DNA of 64,000 bases. Origin: Pseudomonas sp. 7SR1. GTDB lineage: Bacteria > Pseudomonadota > Gammaproteobacteria > Pseudomonadales > Pseudomonadaceae. Made by a program: the position numbers and the translations under genes. Shown piece by piece: positions 40,659 to 49,494 of this stretch. The stretch is from positions 1,214,001-1,278,000 of the forward strand of contig NZ_LT707064.1 in assembly GCF_900156465.1 (NCBI RefSeq), given 5' to 3'. The notes below the pieces were generated by a model. It was given only the letters and a program-made list of their open reading frames with translations. It made no database searches and was not told the origin of the DNA. Each line of letters opens with the position of its first letter. Within the stretch, counting starts at the first letter, position 1.

Positions 40659-42659
40659 TCAACGCACCAGGTGCAGGAACTGCATGTGCCGTTCGTACTG
40701 GTCGAGGATGTCGTTGATCACCTGTTCCTTGGAATAGCCCACCAGATCGTAGTCCTGGCTGCCTTCGCTCAGGTGCACTTCGGCACGGTAGTAGCGCCGG
40801 TTGTTGAGTTCCTTGGAACCCATGCCGCCCCGGGCGAAGGAGGGTGTGAAGTAGCCACGCATCTGCACCTGGTAGATGAACGGATGCTGCTCGCCATGGC
40901 CGATTTCCAGGCTGACGCAGTCATTGGCCAGGTCTGGAGGGGTCAGCACGGTCAGGCCTTTTTCGGCGAACACCGCTTTCACTTCCTCGACGGCCGGACG
41001 CACCGTGCTGTCGAGGAAACGGTAGACCTCATCGCGGGACGGGAAATGCACAGCCTGGCTCAAGCGTTGCCGCCAACCGCCCTTGCCCCGGCGTGAGCCC
41101 GACACCGGCGCCAGGGAATGCATCTGGGCGATCTTTTTCTGGGACTCGAGGAAAAACGCCTTGTGCAGGCCCCACATCATCAACAGCAGAATCAGGGAGA
41201 AGGGCAATGACGTGAGCACCACCGCCGATTTCAGGGCATCGATACTGCCGGAAAACAACAGCGCACTGGTCACCAGGGCGGTCATCGCCCCCCAGAACAC
41301 CCGCAGCCATTTCGGCCCGTCTTCATCGGGGTTGCCCCCCTTGGCCGAGAGCGTCGAAAGCACCACGGTACCGGAGTCGGCGGACGTGACGAAGAACACG
41401 AAGCTGATAAACACCGTGACCGCGATGACCGTCTTGCTCCACGGGTAGGTTTCCAGCAGCAGGTAAAGGCTCATCGAGGGGTTTTCCAGGGCCGACATGC
41501 CCAGGGCACTCATGCCGTGGTTGAGCACCTGGTCGATGGCGCTGTTGCCGAAGATCGACATCCACGCCAGGGTGAAGCCCAAGGGAATCAGCAGAACACC
41601 GAAGACGAACTCACGAATGGTGCGGCCGCGGGAAATCCGTGCGATGAACAGCCCCACGAAGGGTGACCACGCAATCCACCAGGCCCAGTAGAACACCGTC
41701 CAGCCCCCCAGCCAGTCGCTGGGCTCGTCATAGGCGTAGAGGTCGAAACTCTTCATCGGCAAGGCGCCAAGGTAATCGCCCACATTCTGGATCAAGGTAT
41801 TGAGCAGGTGCTGGGTGGGTCCGGCGAAGAGCACGAACAGCAGCAGGGCGCAGGCCAGCAGCATGTTGATGTCGGACATGACGCGCACGCCCTTGTCGAC
41901 ACCGGCCACCGCCACAATGATCGCCGCGCCCATCATCAGCACGATCAGGCCGACCTGGATCCATTGGGTGTGGGCGATGCCGAACAGGTAGTCGAGCCCG
42001 GAATTGAGATGCAGCACACCGAAGCCCATGTCCGCGCCAAGGCCGAACACGGTGGCAATGATGCCGAAGCCATCCACGGCGTAGCCGATGGGCCCATTGA
42101 TGCGTTTGCCGATCAGCGGGTACAGCGCCGAACGCAGGGCCAGCGGCAGGTTGTGGCGGTAGGCGAAATACGCCAGGGCCATGCCGACGAATGCGAAGAC
42201 GCCCCAACCATGCAGGCCCCAGTGCAGGAACAGGATCTGCATGGCCTGGCGCGCCGCCTGGGCGGTACCGGCCTCGCCCTGAGGCGGCTGCACCATGTGC
42301 GTCAGCGGCTCGGAAACGCAGAAGAAGAACAACGTGATGCTGATGCCGGCGGCGAACAGCATGCCGGCCCATGACAGATAACTGAATTCGGGTTCGTCGT
42401 GGTCGGCACCGAGCTTGATCTTGCCGTAGCCGGACAAGGCGGTGACCACCACGAAGACCAGATACAGGGTCATCGCCAACAAGTAATACCAGCCGACCGT
42501 GTTGGCCGCCCAGTTCTGCGCCGCCAGGAGCCAGGCGCCGGCCTGGGTGGGTATGGCAATCACCACCAGGCCAAACAGCAGGATAAAGGTCGCGGCGAAG
42601 TAAAAGACCGGCGGGTTCATGCGGACCAGGCCGCTGGGTGGAAGGGACGAGGCACTCAT
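40659..42659 (-). CDS. betT: BCCT-family choline/betaine transporter BetT
   Basis: 666-residue transporter with 12 predicted membrane helices (first TM near 18-40) and a long hydrophilic C-terminal domain of about 150 residues, the osmosensing tail of BetT proteins. BCCT features: WTVFYWAWWIAWSPFVGLF, the Trp-rich substrate segment and SADSGTVVLSTLS. Choline is the usual substrate of this long class. ATG 42659 chosen as family start; an internal ATG (MNPPVFYF) is also possible. A 30 bp palindrome lies about 95 bp upstream. No betIBA genes in this window. Confidence 0.92.
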   Translation of the reverse strand: MSASSLPPSGLVRMNPPVFYFAATFILLFGLVVIAIPTQAGAWLLAAQNWAANTVGWYYLLAMTLYLVFVVVTALSGYGKIKLGADHDEPEFSYLSWAGMLFAAGISITLFFFCVSEPLTHMVQPPQGEAGTAQAARQAMQILFLHWGLHGWGVFAFVGMALAYFAYRHNLPLALRSALYPLIGKRINGPIGYAVDGFGIIATVFGLGADMGFGVLHLNSGLDYLFGIAHTQWIQVGLIVLMMGAAIIVAVAGVDKGVRVMSDINMLLACALLLFVLFAGPTQHLLNTLIQNVGDYLGALPMKSFDLYAYDEPSDWLGGWTVFYWAWWIAWSPFVGLFIARISRGRTIREFVFGVLLIPLGFTLAWMSIFGNSAIDQVLNHGMSALGMSALENPSMSLYLLLETYPWSKTVIAVTVFISFVFFVTSADSGTVVLSTLSAKGGNPDEDGPKWLRVFWGAMTALVTSALLFSGSIDALKSAVVLTSLPFSLILLLMMWGLHKAFFLESQKKIAQMHSLAPVSGSRRGKGGWRQRLSQAVHFPSRDEVYRFLDSTVRPAVEEVKAVFAEKGLTVLTPPDLANDCVSLEIGHGEQHPFIYQVQMRGYFTPSFARGGMGSKELNNRRYYRAEVHLSEGSQDYDLVGYSKEQVINDILDQYERHMQFLHLVR

Positions 42660-42751
42660 GAACGAAGCACCCCGGACAGCGAAAGGATGGCGGTGGAATA
42701 CGGACTCGGCAAAGGCAAGCCTCCTGTTGTGAGCGGGCAGCAAACCGACGG

Positions 42752-42781
42752 TTTAACTTGAATGAACGTTCAAGTTAAACA
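42752..42781. promoter_or_regulatory. 30 bp palindromic operator upstream of betT
   Basis: Arms GTTTAACTTGAA and TTCAAGTTAAAC, perfect over 12 bp, around TGAACG. Size and TTGAA-N6-TTCAA core suit a TetR-family dimer pair; BetI, the choline-responsive repressor of bet genes, is the obvious candidate. Confidence 0.65.
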
Positions 42782-42916
42782 TGAATAGGCAGCTAAGGAC
42801 TAATCGCAGGGCTCAACGGCATCCTTCCTACGCTAGCCTACGGGAGGGTATGACGTTGCCTGGCGAGCATTCGTTCAGTGCTCAAAAGACATGTGCCTAC
42901 TGCCAAACACAACTCC

Positions 42917-43008
42917 CTGTGGGAGCGAGCTGGCTCGCGATGGCGGTCTGTCAGTCAATACAGAGGCCCACTGAACCACCGCTATCGCGAGCCAGCCCGC
43001 TCACACAG
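42917..43008. repeat. Dispersed dyad repeat, 'TGTGGGAGCGAGC' family
   Basis: Left half CTGTGGGAGCGAGCTGGCTC, right half GAGCCAGCCCGCTCACACAG; inner arms GCGATGGCGG / CCGCTATCGC also pair. Together with unremarkable sequence it fills the 480 bp between betT and dcyD; no gene is seen there. Confidence 0.85.
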
Positions 43009-43103
43009 TTTTTTCGGCGCTCGCAAATCATTCGAGTCCCCAATTCCGCGCCGGTTTATTTGAGAACAAATGATTGCCGGTTGCCCCTGAATATCGGCGT
43101 GCC

Positions 43104-43109
43104 TATAGT
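43104..43109 (+). promoter_or_regulatory. Probable -10 of dcyD
   Basis: TATAGT followed by C, 30 nt before the dcyD start, the same hexamer as in front of tcyJ. Upstream (43055-43070) is TTTATTTG-AGAA-CAAAT, a small dyad whose TTATTT is about two extra helical turns further away than in the tau, tcy and sfn-like promoters. Confidence 0.4.
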
Positions 43110-43139
43110 CCAGCCATCGCCTACAACCAGTACGGACTC

Positions 43140-44132
43140 ATGATCAAAGAACAGCTGTCTCGCTTTAACCGTCTCGACCTGCTCAGCCATCCGACACCGC
43201 TGGAAAAACTCGACCGCCTCTCCACCTGGCTCGGACGGGACGTCTATATCAAGCGCGACGACCTGACGCCCCTGGCCCTGGGCGGCAACAAGCTGCGCAA
43301 GCTCGAATACCTGGCCGCCGATGCCTTGGCCCAAGGTGCCGACACCCTCATTACCGGCGGCGCGATCCAGTCCAACCATGTGCGTCAGACCGCTGCGTTG
43401 GCGGCCAGGCTGGGCCTGGGTTGCGTCGCGCTGTTGGAAAACCCCATCGACAGCCAGGACAGCAATTACCTGGGCAACGGCAACCGGCTGCTGCTGGAGC
43501 TGTTCGACGCCAAGGTGGAACTGGTGGATAACCTGGACAACGCCGACGAGCAACTGCAGGCCCTGGCTGCCCGCCTGCGCAGCAATGGCAAGAAGCCGTA
43601 CCTGGTTCCGATAGGCGGATCCAATGCCTTGGGTGCGCTGGGCTATGTGCGCGCGGGCCTGGAACTGGCCGAGCAGATCAAGGACACCGGTCTGACGTTC
43701 GCCGCCGTGGTACTGGCCTCGGGCAGCGCCGGCACCCACAGCGGCCTGGCCCTGGCCTTGAGCCAGGCCCTGCCGGAGCTCCCCGTGGTCGGCGTGACGG
43801 TTTCGCGCAGCGAAGAGGATCAGTTCCCCAAGGTCCAGGGGCTCGCCGAAGGCGTCGCCCAACTGCTCGATGTGGCGCTTCCGGAGGCCTTCAAGGTAAA
43901 CCTCTGGGACGAGTATTTCGCCCCTCGCTACGGTGAGCCGAATGCCGGCACATTGGCGGCGATCAAGTTGCTGGCCAGCCAGGAAGGCCTCTTGCTGGAC
44001 CCGGTCTATACCGGCAAGGCCATGGCCGGCCTGCTCGACGGCATTGGCCGCGACCGTTTCGACGACGGCCCTATCATCTTCCTGCACACCGGTGGCGCAC
44101 CGGCGTTGTTTGCCTATGACGCAGTGTTCTGA
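43140..44132 (+). CDS. dcyD: D-cysteine desulfhydrase (PLP, ACC-deaminase family)
   Basis: 330-residue fold-type-II PLP enzyme. The Schiff-base lysine is in [14 protein letters not shown]; phosphate-binding [15 protein letters not shown]; late block [14 protein letters not shown] and [14 protein letters not shown]. Converts D-cysteine to pyruvate, ammonia and sulfide. Located upstream of the tcyJLN cystine importer, as in the E. coli dcyD-tcy cluster, so the pair imports and desulfurises (D-)cystine. ATG 43140 matches the family start. Confidence 0.93.
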   Translation: MIKEQLSRFNRLDLLSHPTPLEKLDRLSTWLGRDVYIKRDDLTPLALGGNKLRKLEYLAADALAQGADTLITGGAIQSNHVRQTAALAARLGLGCVALLENPIDSQDSNYLGNGNRLLLELFDAKVELVDNLDNADEQLQALAARLRSNGKKPYLVPIGGSNALGALGYVRAGLELAEQIKDTGLTFAAVVLASGSAGTHSGLALALSQALPELPVVGVTVSRSEEDQFPKVQGLAEGVAQLLDVALPEAFKVNLWDEYFAPRYGEPNAGTLAAIKLLASQEGLLLDPVYTGKAMAGLLDGIGRDRFDDGPIIFLHTGGAPALFAYDAVF

Positions 44133-44149
44133 AGATCTGGAAACCCTCA

Positions 44150-44237
44150 ATGGGAGCCAGCTTGCTCGCGATGAGGGTGTGTCAGTTGATTGGAACTGAG
44201 CTGATCCACTGCGCTGGCGAACAAGCTCGCTCTCACC
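44150..44237. repeat. Dispersed dyad repeat, diverged 'GGGAGCGAGCTTGCTCGCGAT' copy
   Basis: Left arm TGGGAGCCAGCTTGCTCGC and right arm GCGAACAAGCTCGCTCTCAC are inverted. It lies in the 306 bp between dcyD and tcyJ, so tcyJ expression probably uses the promoter at 44273-44309. Confidence 0.8.
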
Positions 44238-44272
44238 GGGAGAAATTCCAAATAGGCATATAGGATTTATTT

Positions 44273-44309
44273 AATATTATTTTCCAATCTATAAAAGCCA
44301 ACTTATAGT
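44273..44309 (+). promoter_or_regulatory. tcy operon promoter with shared AT-rich element
   Basis: AATATTATTT (44273-44282) and TATAGT (44304-44309), 21 nt apart, inside a 70 bp AT-rich block. It matches the tau element at 8 of 10 positions and at almost the same distance. A leader of roughly 125 nt would precede tcyJ. Confidence 0.5.
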
Positions 44310-44438
44310 CTCGCCGCAGGCGCATTTGCCGCGAGACGCCCAGGTTGCTTTGAGGCAGGATGTGGCAACCTTCTCGAATCGCGGCTACGCCTTATCTCAG
44401 CCAAAATATCTGTTCATAAGAAAACACAGGGGCTTGTC

Positions 44439-45239
44439 ATGAATTTTTCCGCATTACGTCGCAACCTGTTGGTGGGTTCGCTGGGCCTGGCATTGAGCGC
44501 CGGGCTGCTGGGGCAAGCGGTTGCCGGTGAGCAACTGCAGAAAATCAAGGATGCCGGTGAAATCAAGATCGGCCTGGAAGGCACTTATCCACCGTTCAGC
44601 TTCGTTGATGACAGCGGCAAACTGACCGGCTTCGAAGTGGAGTTTTCCGAAGCGCTGGCCAAGGAACTGGGCGTGAAGGTCAAGCTGCAGACGACTCCAT
44701 GGGCCGGCATCCTCGCGGCGCTGGAGTCCAAGCGGCTGGACGCTGTGGTCAACCAGGTAACCATCTCCGAGGAACGCAAGAAAAAATACGACTTCTCCGA
44801 GCCTTACACCGTTTCCGGGATTCAAGCGCTGGTACTGACCAAGAAAGCCGACGAGCTGAACATCAAGAAGGCCGCTGACCTGGACGGTAAAAAAGTCGGC
44901 GTGGGCCTGGGCACCAATTACGAGCAGTGGGTAAAAGCTGAAGTACCCGGCGCCCAGGTCAAAACCTACGATGACGACCCCACCAAGTTCCAGGACCTGC
45001 GCGTCGGCCGTATCGATACCATCCTGATCGACCGTCTGGCCGCATTGGAATACGCCAAGAAAGCCAAGGACACCACCGTCACCAGCGAAGCCTTCTCCCG
45101 CCAGGAAGCCGGTATCGCCCTGCGCAAAGGCGAGCCTGAACTGTTGGCTGCCGTGAACAAGGCCATCGAGAAACTGCGCGCCGACGGTACGCTGAAGAAG
45201 CTCTCTGAAAAATACTTCAGCGCTGACGTCACGAAATAA
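44439..45239 (+). CDS. tcyJ: Cystine-binding periplasmic protein TcyJ
   Basis: 266-residue SBP family 3 protein. Signal peptide about 1-30 (LLGQAVAG end), then IKIGLEGTYPPFSFVDDSG, GFEVEFSEALAKELGV, TPWAGILAALESKRLDAVVN and EPYTVSGIQALV, all matching TcyJ/FliY. Binds cystine and related sulfur amino acids. The A of its stop overlaps the next gene's ATG (TAATG). Confidence 0.95.
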   Translation: MNFSALRRNLLVGSLGLALSAGLLGQAVAGEQLQKIKDAGEIKIGLEGTYPPFSFVDDSGKLTGFEVEFSEALAKELGVKVKLQTTPWAGILAALESKRLDAVVNQVTISEERKKKYDFSEPYTVSGIQALVLTKKADELNIKKAADLDGKKVGVGLGTNYEQWVKAEVPGAQVKTYDDDPTKFQDLRVGRIDTILIDRLAALEYAKKAKDTTVTSEAFSRQEAGIALRKGEPELLAAVNKAIEKLRADGTLKKLSEKYFSADVTK

Positions 45240-45904
45240 TGGAAGCAGCTCTTCAACTCGCACTGGACTCCGCGCCCTTTTTGCTCAAGGGCGCGTATTA
45301 CACGGTCATCCTCAGCCTGGGTGGCATGTTTTTCGGCCTGCTGCTGGGGTTCGGCCTGGCGCTGATGCGCCTGTCGCGCTTCAAGCTGGTGAACTGGATC
45401 GCCCGCATCTACGTGTCGTTCTTTCGTGGCACGCCGTTGCTGGTGCAGTTGTTCGTGATCTATTACGGGTTGCCGCAACTGGGCATCGAGCTGGATCCGC
45501 TGCCCGCGGCCCTGATCGGTTTCTCGCTGAACATGGCTGCCTATGCGTGTGAAATCCTGCGGGCCGCCATCAGCTCCATCGAGCGCGGCCAGTGGGAAGC
45601 GGCGGCGAGCATCGGTATGACCCGCGCGCAGACCCTGCGCCGGGCCATCCTGCCCCAAGCCGCACGCACGGCCCTGCCTCCGCTGGGCAACAGCTTCATT
45701 TCCCTGGTCAAGGACACCGCGCTGGCGGCGACCATCCAGGTTCCAGAGCTGTTCCGCCAGGCGCAGTTGATCACCGCGCGAACCTTCGAAATCTTCACCA
45801 TGTACCTTGCCGCCGCGCTGATCTATTGGGTTCTGGCCAGTGTGCTCTCGCACCTGCAGAACGTCCTGGAAGCCCGGGTAAATCGGCATGACCAGGAGTC
45901 CTGA
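45239..45904 (+). CDS. tcyL: Cystine ABC transporter permease TcyL
   Basis: 221 residues with about five membrane helices, HisM-type permease. Key blocks: YVSFFRGTPLLVQLFVIYYG, and the EAA loop with GQWEAAASIGMTRAQTLRRA. ATG 45239 overlaps the tcyJ stop. Partner of TcyN. Confidence 0.94.
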   Translation: MEAALQLALDSAPFLLKGAYYTVILSLGGMFFGLLLGFGLALMRLSRFKLVNWIARIYVSFFRGTPLLVQLFVIYYGLPQLGIELDPLPAALIGFSLNMAAYACEILRAAISSIERGQWEAAASIGMTRAQTLRRAILPQAARTALPPLGNSFISLVKDTALAATIQVPELFRQAQLITARTFEIFTMYLAAALIYWVLASVLSHLQNVLEARVNRHDQES

Positions 45905-45907
45905 GCC

Positions 45908-46669
45908 ATGATTGTCGTGGAAAAACTGACAAAGCAGTTCAAGGGTCAGGTGGTACTCAACGGCATCGACCTGAAGATCGAAGAAGGCGAGGTGGTTGCG
46001 ATCATCGGCCCCAGCGGCTCCGGCAAGACGACCTTCCTGCGCTGCCTGAACTTCCTCGAGGAGCCCAGCAGTGGTCGGATCAAGGTCGGCGACATTGAAA
46101 TCGACGGCAGCCGTCCATTGAACCAGCAACAGGGCCTGGTGCGGCGATTGCGCCAGCAGGTGGGCTTCGTGTTCCAGAACTTCAACCTGTTCCCGCATCG
46201 CACGGCCCTGGAGAACGTCACCGAGGGTCCGATTGTGGTCAAGAAGGTTCCTCGTGCCGACGCCGAAGCCCTGGGTCGCAGACTCCTGGCCAAGGTCGGC
46301 CTGGCCGGCAAGGAAGACGCTTATCCGCGCCGGCTCTCCGGTGGACAGCAGCAGCGAGTGGCCATTGCCCGGGCACTGGCGATGGAGCCGCAAGTGATTC
46401 TGTTCGACGAGCCGACCTCGGCCCTCGATCCGGAACTGGTGGGCGAAGTATTGGCGACCATTCGCGGCCTGGCCGAAGAAAAACGCACCATGGTCATCGT
46501 GACCCACGAAATGGGCTTCGCCCGGGACGTGGCGAACCGCGTGGTATTTTTCGACAAGGGCGTGATCGTGGAACAAGGCGAAGCCAAGGCCCTGTTCGCC
46601 GCTCCGAAGGAAGAACGGACGCGCCAGTTCCTGAGCAAGTTTCTTGCTGACGGGCGCATCGCCCAATAA
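45908..46669 (+). CDS. tcyN: Cystine ABC transporter ATPase TcyN
   Basis: 253-residue ABC ATPase of the polar amino acid class. Walker [17 protein letters not shown]-loop [18 protein letters not shown], signature [15 protein letters not shown], Walker [15 protein letters not shown], switch His in [16 protein letters not shown]. 3 nt after tcyL, completing tcyJLN. Confidence 0.94.
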   Translation: MIVVEKLTKQFKGQVVLNGIDLKIEEGEVVAIIGPSGSGKTTFLRCLNFLEEPSSGRIKVGDIEIDGSRPLNQQQGLVRRLRQQVGFVFQNFNLFPHRTALENVTEGPIVVKKVPRADAEALGRRLLAKVGLAGKEDAYPRRLSGGQQQRVAIARALAMEPQVILFDEPTSALDPELVGEVLATIRGLAEEKRTMVIVTHEMGFARDVANRVVFFDKGVIVEQGEAKALFAAPKEERTRQFLSKFLADGRIAQ

Positions 46670-46975
46670 TCCATCGAAACTCGTCGTTACTTCCAGGGAT
46701 GGAAGTTCGATCCAATGACTGACAAGCAAACCCCGCCCTTGCCTGCAACGCAAAAAGTTGCAACTTAGCCTTGCCACACCGGTTATAAGCTGCGCGCCAA
46801 CTATCTATATTTCGCCACGACTTCCCGCGATCTACTTCCTCAATCCGTGACCTTCCTCATGCCTAGGCCTGCGCCATCCCCGAGGAAAAGGCAACATCGC
46901 TCCGCTTATTGCTGCCATCGTCGCGTAGGATATTTCTGAAGCCTCACATAATTAATTAATGGATAAACACCTCTA

Positions 46976-47005
46976 TTGACACGACAACTATCGGACCTTT
47001 ATCTA
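46976..47005 (+). promoter_or_regulatory. Candidate sigma-70 promoter for the two-repeat protein
   Basis: TTGACA (46976-46981), 17-18 nt spacer, then TTATCTA. It lies in the AT-rich 486 bp gap 46670-47155, in which no gene is seen, and would give a leader of about 145 nt before the gene at 47156. Confidence 0.4.
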
Positions 47006-47155
47006 GAACCCAACAGGCGCTGGACATTATTTAATTCTTTGCGGCAATGGAACCGAAGGGACCGGTCGTGACCGCAATAAAAATTATGTCGTGATCAGAA
47101 AAGCCTTTGATTTTTCCGAAACGGATTTCGTTTAGCAGGTATCAAGGAGAACACC

Positions 47156-47926
47156 ATGACATGTACGTCGAATCTTCCCGAACTGGCCGCGCCCTCCCTG
47201 GCCAATGCCAACCGTGCCGGTATCAACCTCGCCAGCGCTGCTCGCCTGGAGGTCGCCATCGCTGCTTCTCCCGGCATGGATGCCGGTGACTTGATCGAAT
47301 TGTTCTGGGACAACTGCTACGTTGGCTCCCGCCTGCTGGCCGAAGCCGACCTGCACGACTGTGTCAGGTTGCGAGTGCCGGAGAGCTTCATCGTCAATGG
47401 AACCTCACAGGTCCACTACCGCGTCATGCGGGTCGGGCGCGGGCCGGCGCTGTCGGCAACGCTGCGGGTCCAGGCCAAGCTCGATTGTCCCGGGGGCCAG
47501 CCTTCGGCCCTGAGTGGCGATGAGAACCAGGGGCTGGCGCCGGTACGCATACCGGGCACCATCCGACGCCAGGGCGTGAACCCGAGCCAGATCAAGCGCG
47601 GCGTCCCGCTGACCATCGAACCCTACCTGAACATGGCCGCCGACGATGCGATTACCCTGCGCTGGGGCGATGTGCGCATGGACCTGCCCCGGGTCAAGCC
47701 AGGCGAGGTAGATCAGCCGATCAACATCTGGGTGCCGCCCCACATCATCCTCGAAGCGGGAGAAGACCTGCGCCTGGAGGTCACCTACTGCATCCTCGAC
47801 CGGGTAGGCAACAATTCCCATTGGGCGCCACCCCGCACGTTGAAGATCGGTTGCACCAGTCTCTATTCAAAGCAAGCGCCGACGGAACCTCTCCGGGCCG
47901 CTGAACCGCGCCGCCACAGACCCTGA
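47156..47926 (+). CDS. Hypothetical protein with two related beta-rich repeats
   Basis: 256 residues, not recognised as a named family. No signal peptide or membrane helix. It contains two diverged copies of one module: about 29-107 (LEVAIAASPGMDAGDLIELF ... ATLRV) and about 147-231 (LTIEPYLNMAADDAITLRWG ... TLKI). Both share a 'D-x-I-x-L-x-W' strand, a VP(E/P) turn and a closing strand, which suggests tandem immunoglobulin-like folds as in repeat proteins of pseudomonads. ATG 47156 follows AAGGAG (47144-47149). Isolated between tcy and the sfn-like operon, in DNA flanked by AT-rich gaps on both sides. The 301 bp that follow contain the sfn-like promoter. Confidence 0.75.
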   Translation: MTCTSNLPELAAPSLANANRAGINLASAARLEVAIAASPGMDAGDLIELFWDNCYVGSRLLAEADLHDCVRLRVPESFIVNGTSQVHYRVMRVGRGPALSATLRVQAKLDCPGGQPSALSGDENQGLAPVRIPGTIRRQGVNPSQIKRGVPLTIEPYLNMAADDAITLRWGDVRMDLPRVKPGEVDQPINIWVPPHIILEAGEDLRLEVTYCILDRVGNNSHWAPPRTLKIGCTSLYSKQAPTEPLRAAEPRRHRP

Positions 47927-48049
47927 TCCCCCGACTGGCGAGGGAAGTATCTGCACAAGGTTATGTAGCGCCCCGACCAGGGCGGCTATGGGGCCACGAG
48001 ATAAACCCTCGTCAGGACGACTTGGCGAATCCACTCTATTGATATCCCT

Positions 48050-48085
48050 AAAAGTTATTTCAGAAATAATTTACGCACGTTTAGG
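48050..48085 (+). promoter_or_regulatory. Promoter region of the sfn-like operon, shared element plus palindrome
   Basis: AAAAGTTATTT (48050-48060), identical to the tau element, then TTTAGG at 48080-48085 (19 nt gap). It overlaps an imperfect 19 bp palindrome, AGTTATTTC-A-GAAATAATT (48053-48071, one mismatch). The leader to the first gene would be about 135 nt. No RpoN -24/-12 site was seen here. Confidence 0.55.
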
Positions 48086-48227
48086 GTATATGAACCGGAC
48101 CACCGGACATTCTTTTCCGCCGCATTCATCGCGGCGTTTTCCTGAAATGTGAGGTGGGTATGGTACGGAACACAATCACCCCGGTGCAGAACGCCAAGGC
48201 ACTGCCAGCCGCCACGGAGCGGCTGTG

Positions 48228-49469
48228 ATGTCTGACCTGGCGCAAGCAAAGGTCCAGAGCGATCTGGACGTCGCACCACTGCTGTTGCCTGCACAAGTGC
48301 TGCGCAACGATGCCGAGGCCATCAAGGCCGCCCATGATCTGGCCCAGGTCGCTCGCCAGCAGGCCGCGCGGCGCGATCAACAGCGCAAGCTGCCCTGGTC
48401 GGAAATCGAACAGTTCACCCGCAGCGGGCTGGGCAGTATTTCCATCCCCCGCGAGTATGGTGGCCCGCAAGTCTCCTTCGTCACCCTTGCCGACGTTTTC
48501 GCGATCATCTCTGCGGCTGACCCGGCCCTGGGACAGATTCCACAGAACCAGTTCGGTGTGCTCCAACTGATCCTCGGCACCGGCACGCCACGGCAAAAGG
48601 AAATCCTCCTGCAGAGCGTCCTCGAAGGCTGGCGCATTGGCAACGCCGGGCCGGAACGCGGTACGCGCAATACCCTGGAACTCAAGGCCCGGATTACCGC
48701 CGACGGCGATGGCTTTGTCATCAATGGCCAGAAGTTCTATTCCACCGGCGCGCTGTTTGCCCACTGGGTGGCGGTCAAGGCACTGGATGACGAAGGCCGG
48801 CAGGTATTGGCGTTCGTGCGGCGCGGCACACCCGGCCTGCGGATCGTCGACGACTGGTCGGGTTTCGGCCAGCGCACCACGGCCAGCGGGACCGTGCTGC
48901 TGAACAACGTACGGGTGGATGCCGAGTTGGTGCTCGATAACTGGCGCATCAACGAAACCCCGAACATACAAGGCGCGATCTCGCAGCTGATCCAGGCGGC
49001 CATTGACGTCGGCATCGCCCGTGGCGCCATCGACGATGCCATTGCATTCGTGCGTGAACGGTCGCGTCCCTGGATCGATGCCAAGGTCGAGCGGGCCAGC
49101 GACGATCCGTATGTCATCGCCGACATCGGCAAGTTGAAGATCGACCTGCACGCCGCCGAAGCCCTGCTGCGCAAGGCCGGCCAGGTCCTGGACCAGGTCA
49201 GCGCCGCGCCCATAACCGCGCCACTGGCCGCCCGCGCTTCGATCGCCGTGGCCGAAGCCAAGGTGCTGAGCACCGAAATCGCCCTGCAAGCCAGCGAAAA
49301 GCTGTTCGAGCTGGCCGGCAGCCGCGCCACCCTCGCCGAATTCAACCTCGATCGTCACTGGCGCAACGCGCGCGTCCACACCCTGCATGACCCGGTGCGC
49401 TGGAAATACCACGCGATAGGCGCCTACCACCTGAACGGCACATTGCCGGCCCGGCATTCCTGGATCTGA
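48228..49469 (+). CDS. sfnB: SfnB/DszC-like flavin-dependent oxidoreductase, copy 1
   Basis: 413 residues, acyl-CoA-dehydrogenase fold, in the SfnB/DszC sulfur-acquisition group rather than a fatty-acid enzyme. Blocks: SGLGSISIPREYGG, DPALGQIPQNQFG, RITADGDGFVINGQKFYSTG, DDWSGFGQRTTASGTV, and the shared end HWRNARVHTLHDPVRWKYHA. No catalytic acyl-CoA base block is evident. Probably an FMNH2-using monooxygenase of an organosulfur compound. Start ATG 48228 (the GTG just before is in frame) with GGAG 8 nt upstream. First gene of a six-gene operon. Confidence 0.85.
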   Translation: MSDLAQAKVQSDLDVAPLLLPAQVLRNDAEAIKAAHDLAQVARQQAARRDQQRKLPWSEIEQFTRSGLGSISIPREYGGPQVSFVTLADVFAIISAADPALGQIPQNQFGVLQLILGTGTPRQKEILLQSVLEGWRIGNAGPERGTRNTLELKARITADGDGFVINGQKFYSTGALFAHWVAVKALDDEGRQVLAFVRRGTPGLRIVDDWSGFGQRTTASGTVLLNNVRVDAELVLDNWRINETPNIQGAISQLIQAAIDVGIARGAIDDAIAFVRERSRPWIDAKVERASDDPYVIADIGKLKIDLHAAEALLRKAGQVLDQVSAAPITAPLAARASIAVAEAKVLSTEIALQASEKLFELAGSRATLAEFNLDRHWRNARVHTLHDPVRWKYHAIGAYHLNGTLPARHSWI

Positions 49470-49494
49470 CGACCCGACTTCTGGAGTTACGCAC

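Noticed and set aside
42781..43143. Possible small gene between betT and dcyD
   Set aside because: Its translation runs through the dispersed repeat and the dcyD promoter and shows no protein-like features.
44966..46777. Long open frame on the minus strand across tcyJLN
   Set aside because: It spans three real genes and their junctions; composition is typical of antisense frames.
47927..48227. RpoN (-24/-12) promoter for the sfn-like operon
   Set aside because: SfnR-type control elsewhere uses sigma-54, so GG-N10-GC was looked for; no good match was found at a suitable distance.
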